From: Betaproteobacteria bacterium
Lineage (GTDB): Bacteria > Pseudomonadota > Gammaproteobacteria > Burkholderiales > SG8-39
Direction of reading: 5' to 3'
Assembly: GCA_012274205.1 (NCBI GenBank)
Contig: JAAOZY010000465.1
Coordinates: 1-16,336, forward strand
DNA length: 16,336 nt
Made by a program: the position numbers and the translations under genes. This document shows positions 1 through 6,702 of this stretch, piece after piece (the first letter of the stretch is position 1; each line of letters starts with the position of its first letter). The notes below the pieces were generated by a model, which saw only the letters and a program-made list of their open reading frames with translations, ran no database searches and had not been told where the DNA came from.

Positions 1-536
1 GCCGCATCGGCATTTTCAACCGCTCCTATTACGAGGAAGTGCTGATCGTGCGCGTGCATCCTGAAATTTTGCGCGAACAGCGGCTGCCGGACGGATTGCT
101 CGACAAGAAGACGGTGTGGCAGGAGCGCTATCGCTCCATCGTGAATCTGGAGCACCATCTGTATCGAAACGGCACGCGCATCATCAAGTTCTTTCTGCAC
201 ATTTCGGCGGAAGAGCAGCGCAAGCGCTTTCTCGATCGCATCGACGCGCCGGAGAAGAACTGGAAATTCAGCCTCGCCGACATCGAGGAACGGAAGTTCT
301 GGAAGCAGTACATGCAGGCCTATGAAGCCTGCCTCGGCGCGACCAGCACCAAAACGGCACCCTGGTATGTGGTGCCCTCCGACGACAAGGAGAACGCCCG
401 GCTGATCATCGCCCAGATCATCGTCGATACCTTCAAGGCGCTCAACATGCGCTATCCGGAAACCGATGCAAAGCGGCGCAAGGAATTGCTCGCTATCCGC
501 GAGAAGTTGGTGAACGAAGGCCCGGGCAGCGACTGA
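1..536 (+). CDS. ppk2: Polyphosphate kinase 2 (PPK2) family protein, C-terminal part
   Basis: The reading frame is open from base 3 at the window edge to TGA at 534-536, so the N-terminal part, including the expected Walker A region, lies outside. PPK2 enzymes transfer phosphate between polyphosphate and nucleotides in the cytoplasm. Visible family features are the GIFNRSYYEEVL segment at the very start (the PPK2 lid/Walker B neighbourhood) followed by VRVHPE. Then come FFLHISAEEQRKRFLDR, the PEKNWKFS motif, and APWYVVPSDDKENAR near the end. These resemble the polyphosphate:nucleotide phosphotransferase branch of PPK2 more than the long class I ADP/GDP kinases, but the exact nucleotide preference cannot be read from this fragment. 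The family assignment is firm; the substrate is inference. It stands alone on the plus strand, and its 3' UTR contains a 72-bp copy of nodT sequence and a hairpin. Confidence 0.9.
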   Translation, partial: RIGIFNRSYYEEVLIVRVHPEILREQRLPDGLLDKKTVWQERYRSIVNLEHHLYRNGTRIIKFFLHISAEEQRKRFLDRIDAPEKNWKFSLADIEERKFWKQYMQAYEACLGATSTKTAPWYVVPSDDKENARLIIAQIIVDTFKALNMRYPETDAKRRKELLAIREKLVNEGPGSD

Positions 537-547
537 ATCCGGGATAC

Positions 548-619
548 GCTGCGACAGCGAGGCGCCGATTGCAATTGCGGCAGTCGGAGCGCTGAGGAAG
601 TTGAGCAGCACCTCGCTTG
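548..619. repeat. 72-bp direct repeat of internal nodT sequence, copy A
   Basis: This stretch matches 3670-3741 in the same orientation at 71 of 72 positions; the only difference is G at 600 against A at 3722. The partner lies inside the efflux outer-membrane factor gene, about codons 320-344 on the minus strand. Similarity stops sharply at both ends, so this is a short patch and not the end of a degraded gene copy. It begins 11 bases after the ppk2 stop codon. On the ppk2 transcript it would be the complement of nodT mRNA. Confidence 0.9.
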
Positions 620-642
620 AGCGCCGGCAAACGCGAAGCAAT

Positions 643-670
643 GCAAAACGGCCCCGCAGGACCGTCTTGC
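643..670 (+). terminator. Imperfect hairpin, possible ppk2 terminator
   Basis: Arms GCAAAACGGCCC and GGACCGTCTTGC form a 12-bp stem with two mismatches and a 4-base CGCA loop. The following TCTTCCTGCT is only weakly U-rich, so this would be a poor intrinsic terminator. Its place after ppk2 and before the next promoter supports the role. The segment CAATGCAAAACG is shared, in reverse orientation, with the strong terminator at 15388-15410. Confidence 0.35.
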
Positions 671-775
671 TCTTCCTGCTGCGTCAGGCCATTGCGCGCT
701 GCTTCACCCGGCCCGCCGATGGCGTCGTTGCGACTTGCCCGGGCAGCGCAAGGATTATCAGGATGTCTTTCACTA

Positions 776-795
776 TATGTACGCTAACACACAGA
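776..795 (+). promoter_or_regulatory. Crp/Fnr-type dyad upstream of metallopeptidase gene
   Basis: TATGTACG-CTAA-CACACAGA fits the window consensus TATGTRCG-N4-CGYACAGA with one deviation. The wider segment 768-795 matches 12613-12640, upstream of the BON gene, at 23 of 28 positions. The TGT-N10-ACA geometry is that of Crp/Fnr-family operators. It ends 103 bases before the ATG at 899. The best -10-like hexamers downstream (GATTAG at 813-818, TATTGT at 807-812) are not at the exact spacing seen at the macA copy. Confidence 0.6.
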
Positions 796-898
796 CTAAA
801 CCTGCTTATTGTGATTAGCGCAGCAAAGCGACATACTTGCGCTGCAGTGGCATCCCGGCGGAGCAATACGGGAGCCTACGGATCCATGGAGGGAAGCC

Positions 899-1627
899 AT
901 GAAAACGTGCATCGCGACATTGCTGTTGCTGGTTTGCGGCATATGTTTGGCCCAGGCGCTGCCGAGGAGCCAGCCTGAGCATCCTGCGGCGTATCCGACC
1001 GAAGGCCAGTTGCGCACCGCGATCGAAAGCGCCGCGACGCTGGCCCACGCGGAACGCCTCGAAGTGGAGATATTCGACGCGCGAAAAGCCGGCCTGACCC
1101 AACCCCTGCTTGGCGCGATACTGAACGTCGACACCGGCAGCTGCCAGATTTTCTACAACACCAAGCCCGAAGACGGGCTGACCCAGTATTTCGAAACCAT
1201 CGCCGCAAACGACCTGCCCGTGCTGTTGACCGCTATGGCAGTGCACGAGGTGGCGCATTGCATCGAGTATCGCGAAGCCTATATCAGGAAGCGCTTCGAC
1301 AAGGTATTGCCGCCCGGCTTCAGCAGCGACCGTATGACGGTTCAGGGCTACATGGGGGCAGTGGAGAGCGGCACGCTGCAAACCTGGGTCGAAGCGCTGG
1401 CGGATATCGCCTCAGTGCTCTACCTGAAACAGGCGACACCAGAGCATTGGCTGAATCTGGCGACAGGTGTGGCCGCGATGCGCCGCGGGCTCGCGCACAA
1501 GTGGCCCGAGCACGACACCTCGCCCTGGCTATACCGGGTCATCGCCGCGGACGCGAACCTGCCCGGGAACCAGAGTCTGTTCGAGACTGCATTCGAACTG
1601 CGCTGGCGATACCGCCCGAGCGGCTAA
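899..1627 (+). CDS. Exported HExxH zinc metallopeptidase-like protein
   Basis: A 242-residue protein with a typical signal peptide (basic start, hydrophobic core to about residue 18, cleavage near LAQA). The ATG is preceded by GGAGGG at good spacing. Residues 116-120 read HEVAH, the HExxH zinc-binding and catalytic motif. A glutamate at 165 in the helix-like segment WVEALAD is a candidate third ligand, giving a gluzincin-like HExxH...E arrangement. Two cysteines, C82 and C121, could form a disulfide in the periplasm. I do not recognise a named peptidase family, so the substrate is unknown. Zinc peptidase activity is inferred from the motif alone. The gene is convergent with the collagen-like lipoprotein, shares a hairpin with it, and has a Crp/Fnr-type dyad about 100 bp upstream, so it probably belongs to the same envelope regulon. 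Confidence 0.8.
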   Translation: MKTCIATLLLLVCGICLAQALPRSQPEHPAAYPTEGQLRTAIESAATLAHAERLEVEIFDARKAGLTQPLLGAILNVDTGSCQIFYNTKPEDGLTQYFETIAANDLPVLLTAMAVHEVAHCIEYREAYIRKRFDKVLPPGFSSDRMTVQGYMGAVESGTLQTWVEALADIASVLYLKQATPEHWLNLATGVAAMRRGLAHKWPEHDTSPWLYRVIAADANLPGNQSLFETAFELRWRYRPSG

Positions 1628-1633
1628 ATGGGA

Positions 1634-1681
1634 GCCGGGCAATCGATCCGCTGTCGTTTCGGATCCGGTTCGATGCCCGGC
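1634..1681. terminator. Stem-loop between convergent genes
   Basis: GCCGGGCA (1634-1641) pairs perfectly with TGCCCGGC (1674-1681). The stem continues inward with TCGA (1643-1646) against TCGA (1670-1673) and TCCG (1647-1650) against CGGA (1660-1663), with small bulges. It lies in the 65-bp gap between two convergent stop codons and would fold on either strand. There is no U-tract, so a bidirectional terminator or 3'-end stabiliser is inferred from position and fold only. Confidence 0.5.
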
Positions 1682-1692
1682 CTTGGCAGTCC

Positions 1693-2022
1693 TTACTTGG
1701 CCGGCACGATCACGACGGTGCCGGTTGTAGCACCTGTTGCTCCAGTATGACCGGTGGCGCCGGTGTATCCGGTAGCGCCGGTATCCCCGGTTGCGCCGGT
1801 GTAGCCGGTAGCGCCGGTATCGCCGGTTGCACCTGTATTACCGGTTGCGCCCGTGTATCCGGTCGCTCCGGTTGCGCCGGTCCCGCCGCTCGCCCCGGTG
1901 TACCCGGTTGCGCCGGTATCTCCGGTTGCGCCCTGCGGTCCGGCCGGACCCGCAGGAAGCGTGATACACCCACCCAGCGCAAGCGCCAGCACTCCAGCGA
2001 CAAACGGTTTCGAATAGTTCAT
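1693..2022 (-). CDS. Collagen-like lipoprotein (Gly-X-Thr repeats)
   Basis: A 109-residue protein. The ATG at 2022 is preceded by AAAGGAAA. The N-terminus is a lipoprotein signal ending in LALGGC, so Cys19 is the probable lipidated residue. From Gly25 to Gly97 glycine occupies every third position without a break (25 triplets), mostly alternating GAT with GDT, GYT, GNT or GHT; the first triplets are GPA and GPQ. This is a collagen-like triple-helix sequence, rich in threonine at the third position as in BclA-type bacterial collagens. It ends in a short hydrophobic tail, VVIVPAK. Expected product: a trimeric rod anchored to a membrane lipid, possibly at the surface. Function (adhesion, matrix or spacer) is unknown. 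There is no globular trimerisation domain, which is unusual. Confidence 0.85.
   Translation of the reverse strand: MNYSKPFVAGVLALALGGCITLPAGPAGPQGATGDTGATGYTGASGGTGATGATGYTGATGNTGATGDTGATGYTGATGDTGATGYTGATGHTGATGATTGTVVIVPAK
1726..1950 (-). repeat. Triplet-periodic coding repeat of the collagen-like gene
   Basis: A 9/18-bp periodic sequence (plus-strand units like GGTTGCGCCGGTGTATCC) encodes the 25 Gly-X-Y triplets. Units are similar but not identical at the third codon base. Such tracts can change length by slippage or recombination, so the array size may vary between strains. Confidence 0.8.
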
Positions 2023-2454
2023 GGTAATTTCCTTTATTTGGCCAACAAGGACTACGCACGTTATTGTGAGCAGTCACCCAGAATTGATCAGTTTCCGGCG
2101 ACAATGATCAGCGTCGGCGGATCAGGCCATCGCCACTTCAGCATCACGTCCGCAGCCGACCTGCACGCATAAGCACGGGCGTGCATCCTGTCGGCGCATT
2201 GCGATTGCCAATGAGACTACGCGTTGATCCCGGCCGATTCAGTGCGCTGGCACGCATAATGGGATTCTTTCGCGGCGTCACGCCGCATCGAGTGCGCAAC
2301 CAAGCAAATCGCAGCCGCTACGGCGAACCTGAAGGCGCGGCAGTAGAGATAGCCGGCAGCGGTGCGCACGCCAATCGCAATCCGTTGGGGCAAACCGGCT
2401 GCGCTACCGGTTCGCGATCGCAGGCATGCTGAAATCGATCGCCGCGTCGGCGCT
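2023..2454. other. Intergenic region without a recognisable gene
   Basis: 432 bp between the start of the collagen-like gene and the stop of the SpoIIAA-like gene. The 2023-2100 part must hold the promoter of the collagen-like gene. It contains a small GTGA-GCAG-TCAC dyad (2066-2077) and three GATCA copies, none of which I can assign. An 83-codon open frame at 2181-2432 on the plus strand has arginine-rich, low-complexity composition and no good ribosome-binding site, and I do not call it a gene. Nothing else was seen. Confidence 0.5.
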
Positions 2455-3141
2455 TTACGCGGCTGGGCGCATCTCGGCGTTCCCGCTTTGCTTGAGCCAG
2501 GCCCAGGCCGCGTCCTCGTGCGCAAGGTCGAAGTGTTGCACCTGCGCATGGACGAAATGGTTTGCAATGTTCGGCATTAGAGTCGCAATGGGACCATCTG
2601 CGACAATCGCGACTTTCTCCATTCTCTGAAGATGCGCCTTGAGGAATTTCAGGTGGGCAAGCAGCGCGCCAAAGTCTTTCCAGCCTGGGAACGACTTTGC
2701 GCGGACCAACACGCCACGCAGCATCCCATGCCGCTCCAGATAGACATCGACGTCCCGCGCCAGCGTCGTAAAGTCTGCCGCGTCAAGCGGCCCTTCCGGA
2801 TGTAGCACCAGTATCCCGTCGTCTTGCCGCAATTCGTGCTTGAGCATTGGATATCCTTCATTAAGCAATGGCGCGAGAATCGCCCGCGCGCTCGAAGTGC
2901 GAATACGCCCCGCGATAGCGCGGGGCACGCGCATCGTCTTCTCGTCCAGCAATTCGGCCTCGACCCGCCGGCCATCAGGCAACGCGAAGCAGTAAGCGCC
3001 AGCCGGGCCGAGGCCGGAAATTCGAATCTTCTTCGCACCAGCCGCGCTTATCCAGGCGGACAAACTTTTGTAGCCGGTCTTCTGCCAGGCGTCGGCGGAG
3101 TTCCTGTCCTTGACGCCGGCAATATAAACGTATGACGCCAT
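2455..3141 (-). CDS. SpoIIAA-like (STAS-fold) protein with extra N-terminal region
   Basis: The 228-residue frame has two parts. Residues 99-222 look like a complete SpoIIAA-like domain of the kind usually found as a roughly 120-residue stand-alone protein. It starts MLKHELRQDDGILVLHPEGPL, and has GVLVRAKSFPGWKDFGALLAHL in the middle and a C-terminal alpha/beta half ending AWAWLKQSG. Such proteins have the fold of anti-sigma-factor antagonists, but their role in proteobacteria is mostly unknown. Residues 1-98 form a separate region with a hairpin-like segment around CFALPDGRRVEAEL that I do not recognise. The ATG at 3141 has a purine-rich leader (GAGAACGGAAA). An internal ATG at 2847 has a better ribosome-binding site (AAGGA, 6-base spacing), so the short form may also or instead be made. 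It is alone in its transcription unit, 145 bp after nodT. Confidence 0.7.
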   Translation of the reverse strand: MASYVYIAGVKDRNSADAWQKTGYKSLSAWISAAGAKKIRISGLGPAGAYCFALPDGRRVEAELLDEKTMRVPRAIAGRIRTSSARAILAPLLNEGYPMLKHELRQDDGILVLHPEGPLDAADFTTLARDVDVYLERHGMLRGVLVRAKSFPGWKDFGALLAHLKFLKAHLQRMEKVAIVADGPIATLMPNIANHFVHAQVQHFDLAHEDAAWAWLKQSGNAEMRPAA

Positions 3142-3286
3142 TTTCCGTTCTCTTCGGTTTGATTGTGGGGTTCCGGAAGGAAGCAGATGCTTGCAAGGTC
3201 ACGCTTGGCCCGACAAATCCGGGGGAATCGGTGTTGCCGCCGGACTTCGCGCGCAAACGATTGTCGCGGGCCTGCGCAGCATCCAG

Positions 3287-4699
3287 TCATCCTGGAAACG
3301 CTCGATCCGGATTCGTCCATCCGCCGCCGAGTGCCTTGAACAGGCCGAGGGAGGCCTGCAGCCGCGCGAGGCGTACCAGAGCGAGCTGATCCTGCGCCTG
3401 AAACAGCGTGCGCTGCGCATCGAGCACCGTCAGCAGGTCGTCGGCCCCCTCGCGGTAGCGTACTTCGGCGAGCCGCAGCGCGAGCTGCGCCTGCACCAGC
3501 ACCTGCTGCTGCAGAATTTCCTGGTCCACGCTGCGGCCACCGGCGGCAAGCGCGCTCTCGACGTCCGCGAGCGCGGCGAGGACGAACTTGCGGTAGTTCT
3601 CGACCAGTTCGCGCTCGCGCGAAGCCGCCACGTCGACCTGCGCGCGCAGGCGGCCGCCGTCGAAAATCGGCTGCGACAGCGAGGCGCCGATTGCAATTGC
3701 GGCAGTCGGAGCGCTGAGGAAATTGAGCAGCACCTCGCTTGCAAGGCCGGCTGAACCGGTCAAGGAGATGCCCGGCAGCAATGCGGCGCGCGCGGCGGCG
3801 ACATTGGCGTTGGCGGCGGCGAGTTGCGCCTCGGCGCTGGCGAGATCGGGCCGGCGCACCAGCAAGGCCGCGGGAATGCCGGCACCGATCGGCGGCACCA
3901 GAACATCAGCAACGGTCAAAGCCGCGACATCGAATGATTCCGGTTGCCTCCCCAGCAGTATCGCCAGCGCGAACAGCGTCTGGCGTTCCTGCAACTCGAG
4001 CGCCGGAATCGCGGCGCGCTGCGCCAGGACCGCCGCCTGCTGGCGCGCCACGTCGAGCGCCGAAACCGCGCCGTTGCGCGCGCGCGCATCGACCACCTTG
4101 AACACGCGCTCGGTGATCGCCAGATTGCTCTGCGCGATCGCGAGGCGCCCGCGCAAGGACAGCAACTGGAAGTAAGCGTCGGCGACGCCGGCGACAAGTG
4201 TGAGCCGGACCGTCTCCCGGTCGAAGCGGGTGGCGCGCAGCGACGATGTCGCCGCGCGCACGCCTGCAGCGTTCCTGCCCCACAAATCGACCTCGTAGCT
4301 TGCGCTGAATGCCGCGTCCGACGAATTCGCGCCGCGCCATGGCCCGCCCTGCGGGCGCGTCTCGCGCCTGCCGGTCGCCGCGCCGAAGTTCAGCGCCGGA
4401 AACAGGGTCGAACCGGCGATGCGCACCTGCGCCTCGGCCTGGCGCACATGTTCGGCGGCGATTGCCATGTCGGGACTTGCGCGCATCGCCGCATCGATCA
4501 AGGCGGTGAGTTCCACCGAGCCGTAGCCGCGCCACCAGTCCCGCGCCGGCGCAGCCGCATCCGCGGCGCCCGACTCTGCCCACGCCGCGGGCATTGCGGG
4601 CGCGGGCGCCGGGGGATCGCCGGCAGTTGCGCAGGCGCCCAGCGCAAGCGCGGCCAGCACGGCAGGAATTAGCGGAAAGCGGCGTATTGCGTCGATCAT
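3287..4699 (-). CDS. NodT-family outer-membrane efflux lipoprotein
   Basis: A 470-residue TolC/OprM-type outer-membrane channel subunit. The N-terminus is a lipoprotein signal ending LALGAC, so Cys23 is the lipidated residue. Two outer-membrane-efflux-protein repeats follow, roughly residues 60-250 and 265-455. They show typical sequences: an SPDMAIAAEHVRQAEAQVRIA helix, YEVDLWG, LVAGVADAYFQLL, LVRRPDLASAEAQLAAANANVAAARAALLPGISL, and SLSQPIFDGGRL. Length is normal for the family. Its ATG overlaps the macB stop as ATGA (4696-4699), so translation is coupled. It should form the outer-membrane exit duct for MacAB here. NodT-type channels more often pair with RND pumps, but the operon makes MacAB the obvious partner. 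Codons about 320-344 are the source or partner of the 72-bp copy at 548-619. Confidence 0.93.
   Translation of the reverse strand: MIDAIRRFPLIPAVLAALALGACATAGDPPAPAPAMPAAWAESGAADAAAPARDWWRGYGSVELTALIDAAMRASPDMAIAAEHVRQAEAQVRIAGSTLFPALNFGAATGRRETRPQGGPWRGANSSDAAFSASYEVDLWGRNAAGVRAATSSLRATRFDRETVRLTLVAGVADAYFQLLSLRGRLAIAQSNLAITERVFKVVDARARNGAVSALDVARQQAAVLAQRAAIPALELQERQTLFALAILLGRQPESFDVAALTVADVLVPPIGAGIPAALLVRRPDLASAEAQLAAANANVAAARAALLPGISLTGSAGLASEVLLNFLSAPTAAIAIGASLSQPIFDGGRLRAQVDVAASRERELVENYRKFVLAALADVESALAAGGRSVDQEILQQQVLVQAQLALRLAEVRYREGADDLLTVLDAQRTLFQAQDQLALVRLARLQASLGLFKALGGGWTNPDRAFPG
3670..3741. repeat. 72-bp direct repeat, copy B inside nodT
   Basis: The in-gene partner of 548-619, identical at 71 of 72 positions and about 3.1 kb away in direct orientation. 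Here it is in frame and encodes a conserved part of the second efflux repeat just before the SQPIFDGG motif, so this copy is presumably the original. Recombination between the two copies would delete the metallopeptidase, collagen-like and SpoIIAA-like genes. Confidence 0.9.
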
Positions 4700-6702
4700 G
4701 TTGCGAGGGCCACAATCGGGTCCACCCGCGCGGCCTTGCGCGCCGGCATGTAGCCGAAGACGAGGCCGGTCATGAAAGCGCAGCCGAAGGCGAGCAGCAC
4801 CGGGCCGATCGAGTACTTGACCGGCGTGCCGAAGGCCGCGATGATCGCCGCCGCGGAAAGACCCGCCGCCACGCCGATCGCGCCCCCGAGCAGCGACACT
4901 ACCAGCGCCTCGGTGAGGAACTGCTGCAGGATGTTGCGCATGCGCGCCCCGGTGGCCATGCGGATGCCGATCTCGCGCGTGCGTTCAGTCACGCTCACCA
5001 GCATGATGTTCATCACGCCGATGCCCCCCACCAACAAGGATATCGCGGCGACCGAGCCCAGCAGGACCGTGAGCGTGTTCTGCGTGTCGGTGGCGGTATC
5101 GAGGATCGAAGCCATATTGCGGATCTGGAAGTCCGTGCTCTGGTGGCGCGATTGCAGCAGCGCCGTCACTGCCTCCTGCGTTTCGTCGATGAGCGCTACA
5201 TCGTCCACCGCCACCGTAATGGTGCGCAGGAAGCGCTGCCCGAACAGGCGCAGCCCGCCGGTGGTGAGCGGGACCATCACCACGTCGTCCTGATCCTGGC
5301 CCTGGGGCGAGGCGCCGCGCACCGCCATCAGGCCGATGACCTGGAACATCACGTTGTTGAGCACGATGTACTGCCCGATCGGGTCGACATCAGCCGGAAA
5401 CAATTTGTCGGCGACGGTCTGGCCGAGCACGGCCACCGACGCGTAGCTCTTCATGTCAGCCGATGAAAAGAATATCCCGCGGCTGAGCGGCCAGTTGCGC
5501 GCCACCGGAAATGTGGCGGAGGTGCCGTTCGCCTGGGTCTGGTAGTCGGAATTGCCGAAACGCGCGGTGACGTTCCCGCCCAGTTCGGGCACCGCGGCGA
5601 GCACGTTGGGCAGTGCGGCGATCATGTCGGCATCCTCCGGAACCAGCGAGGCGACGGTCCCGCCCACGCCCCTGCGGTTCGGCTGGCCCGGACGGATGAG
5701 CAGCAGGTTCGTGCCCATGGCGCTGATGCGATCGAGCACGATCTGCTTGGCGCCGTCGCCGATCGCGAGCATGGCTATCACGGAGGCGACGCCGATGACG
5801 ATGCCGAGCAGGGTGAGCACGGTGCGATACAGGTTGGCGTGCAGGGCGCGCACCGCGGTCTTCGCCGCCTCGTAGGCCCCGCCGACAAAGGAAGCGCCGC
5901 CCTCGTCGCGTGCCGGCGCGATGTCGGCAGGCGGCCGCTCGCCCGACAATTGCGGGCCCGGATCGCTCACGATCCGGCCATCCCTGATTTCGATGATCCG
6001 CTTCGCCTGCGCGGCAATGTCGAGTGCGTGCGTAATGAGGATGACCGTGTGCCCGCGGGCGGACAGATCCTGCAGCAGCGCCATGACTTCGACCCCGCTC
6101 TTGCTGTCGAGCGCGCCGGTGGGCTCGTCGGCGAGCACGATGCGCCCGCCGTTCATCAGCGCGCGCGCGATGGACACGCGCTGCTGCTGCCCCCCCGAGA
6201 GCTGGCTGGGCCGATGTTGAAGCCGGTCACCCAGGCCGAGCGAGCCAAGGAGCTCCTTGGCGCGTGCGTCGCGTTCCGCCGGTGGCATGCCCGAATAAAC
6301 TGCCGGCACCTCGACGTTCTCGAGCGCGGACGCGGTGCCGATCAGGTTGTAGCTCTGAAAAACGAAGCCGAACGCCTCGCGCCGCAGCCGCGCAAGTTCG
6401 TCGCGCTCGAAGCCCGACACGTCCTCGCCCATGAAGCGGTAGGTGCCGGAAGTCGGCCGGTCGAGGCAGCCTATCATGTTCATGAGCGTGGTCTTGCCCG
6501 AGCCCGACGCGCCCATGATCGCGAGAAACTCGCCGGCGTATATTTTCAGACTGACCCCGTGGAGCACTTCGACGTCCAGTTCCCCGCTACGATAGGTCTT
6601 GACCACGTCGACCAGTTCGATCAGGGGAGCGCTTGCCGGGTGCGGGGCGGAAGCGGGCTCCGTGGGGCGTGCAAGCACGCCAGGGCCCAGGTCCGATTTC
6701 AC
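4696..6702 (-). CDS. macB: MacB-type ABC exporter (ATPase-permease fusion)
   Basis: A 668-residue fusion of an N-terminal nucleotide-binding domain and a C-terminal permease, close to the length of E. coli MacB. Visible motifs are Walker A GASGSGKT (64-71), the Q-loop region FVFQSYNLIG, signature LSGGQ (168-172), Walker B VLADEP (189-194) followed by the D-loop TGALDS, and H-loop His225. The first transmembrane helix is near residues 298-320. A large periplasmic domain follows, and then three C-terminal helices containing the MacB/FtsX-type GGIGVMNIMLVSVTERTREIG segment. The start is GTG at 6702, which overlaps the macA stop as GTGA and has AGGGGAGAGG upstream inside macA. MacB uses ATP to drive export of periplasmic substrates (macrolides, peptides, lipids) through MacA and an outer-membrane channel. 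The substrate here is unknown. Confidence 0.95.
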   Translation of the reverse strand: MKSDLGPGVLARPTEPASAPHPASAPLIELVDVVKTYRSGELDVEVLHGVSLKIYAGEFLAIMGASGSGKTTLMNMIGCLDRPTSGTYRFMGEDVSGFERDELARLRREAFGFVFQSYNLIGTASALENVEVPAVYSGMPPAERDARAKELLGSLGLGDRLQHRPSQLSGGQQQRVSIARALMNGGRIVLADEPTGALDSKSGVEVMALLQDLSARGHTVILITHALDIAAQAKRIIEIRDGRIVSDPGPQLSGERPPADIAPARDEGGASFVGGAYEAAKTAVRALHANLYRTVLTLLGIVIGVASVIAMLAIGDGAKQIVLDRISAMGTNLLLIRPGQPNRRGVGGTVASLVPEDADMIAALPNVLAAVPELGGNVTARFGNSDYQTQANGTSATFPVARNWPLSRGIFFSSADMKSYASVAVLGQTVADKLFPADVDPIGQYIVLNNVMFQVIGLMAVRGASPQGQDQDDVVMVPLTTGGLRLFGQRFLRTITVAVDDVALIDETQEAVTALLQSRHQSTDFQIRNMASILDTATDTQNTLTVLLGSVAAISLLVGGIGVMNIMLVSVTERTREIGIRMATGARMRNILQQFLTEALVVSLLGGAIGVAAGLSAAAIIAAFGTPVKYSIGPVLLAFGCAFMTGLVFGYMPARKAARVDPIVALAT

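Larger units (their letters stand above)
537..898. other. Intergenic region after ppk2
   Basis: No convincing gene in 362 bp. It holds, in order, a 72-bp near-identical copy of part of nodT (548-619), an imperfect hairpin that may end ppk2 transcription (643-670), a Crp/Fnr-type dyad (776-795) and the ribosome-binding site GGAGGG (888-893) of the metallopeptidase. A 125-codon open frame crossing the region on the plus strand has no protein-like character and runs into the next gene in another frame. Confidence 0.7.

Noticed and set aside
601..978. 125-codon plus-strand open frame after ppk2
   Set aside because: It starts in the nodT-derived repeat, crosses the hairpin and the dyad, and ends inside the metallopeptidase gene in another frame.
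1726..1950. Short-period repeats considered as a CRISPR array or minisatellite
   Set aside because: The period is 9/18 bp with no unique spacers, and the repeat is in frame with the Gly-X-Y protein, so it is coding.
1258..2172. 304-codon plus-strand open frame across the metallopeptidase and the collagen-like gene
   Set aside because: It is a second frame of the metallopeptidase gene and then antisense to the glycine repeats; it has no start context or protein-like character.
2181..2432. 83-codon plus-strand open frame in the intergenic region
   Set aside because: No ribosome-binding site, low-complexity Arg/Ala/Gly composition, no recognisable segment.
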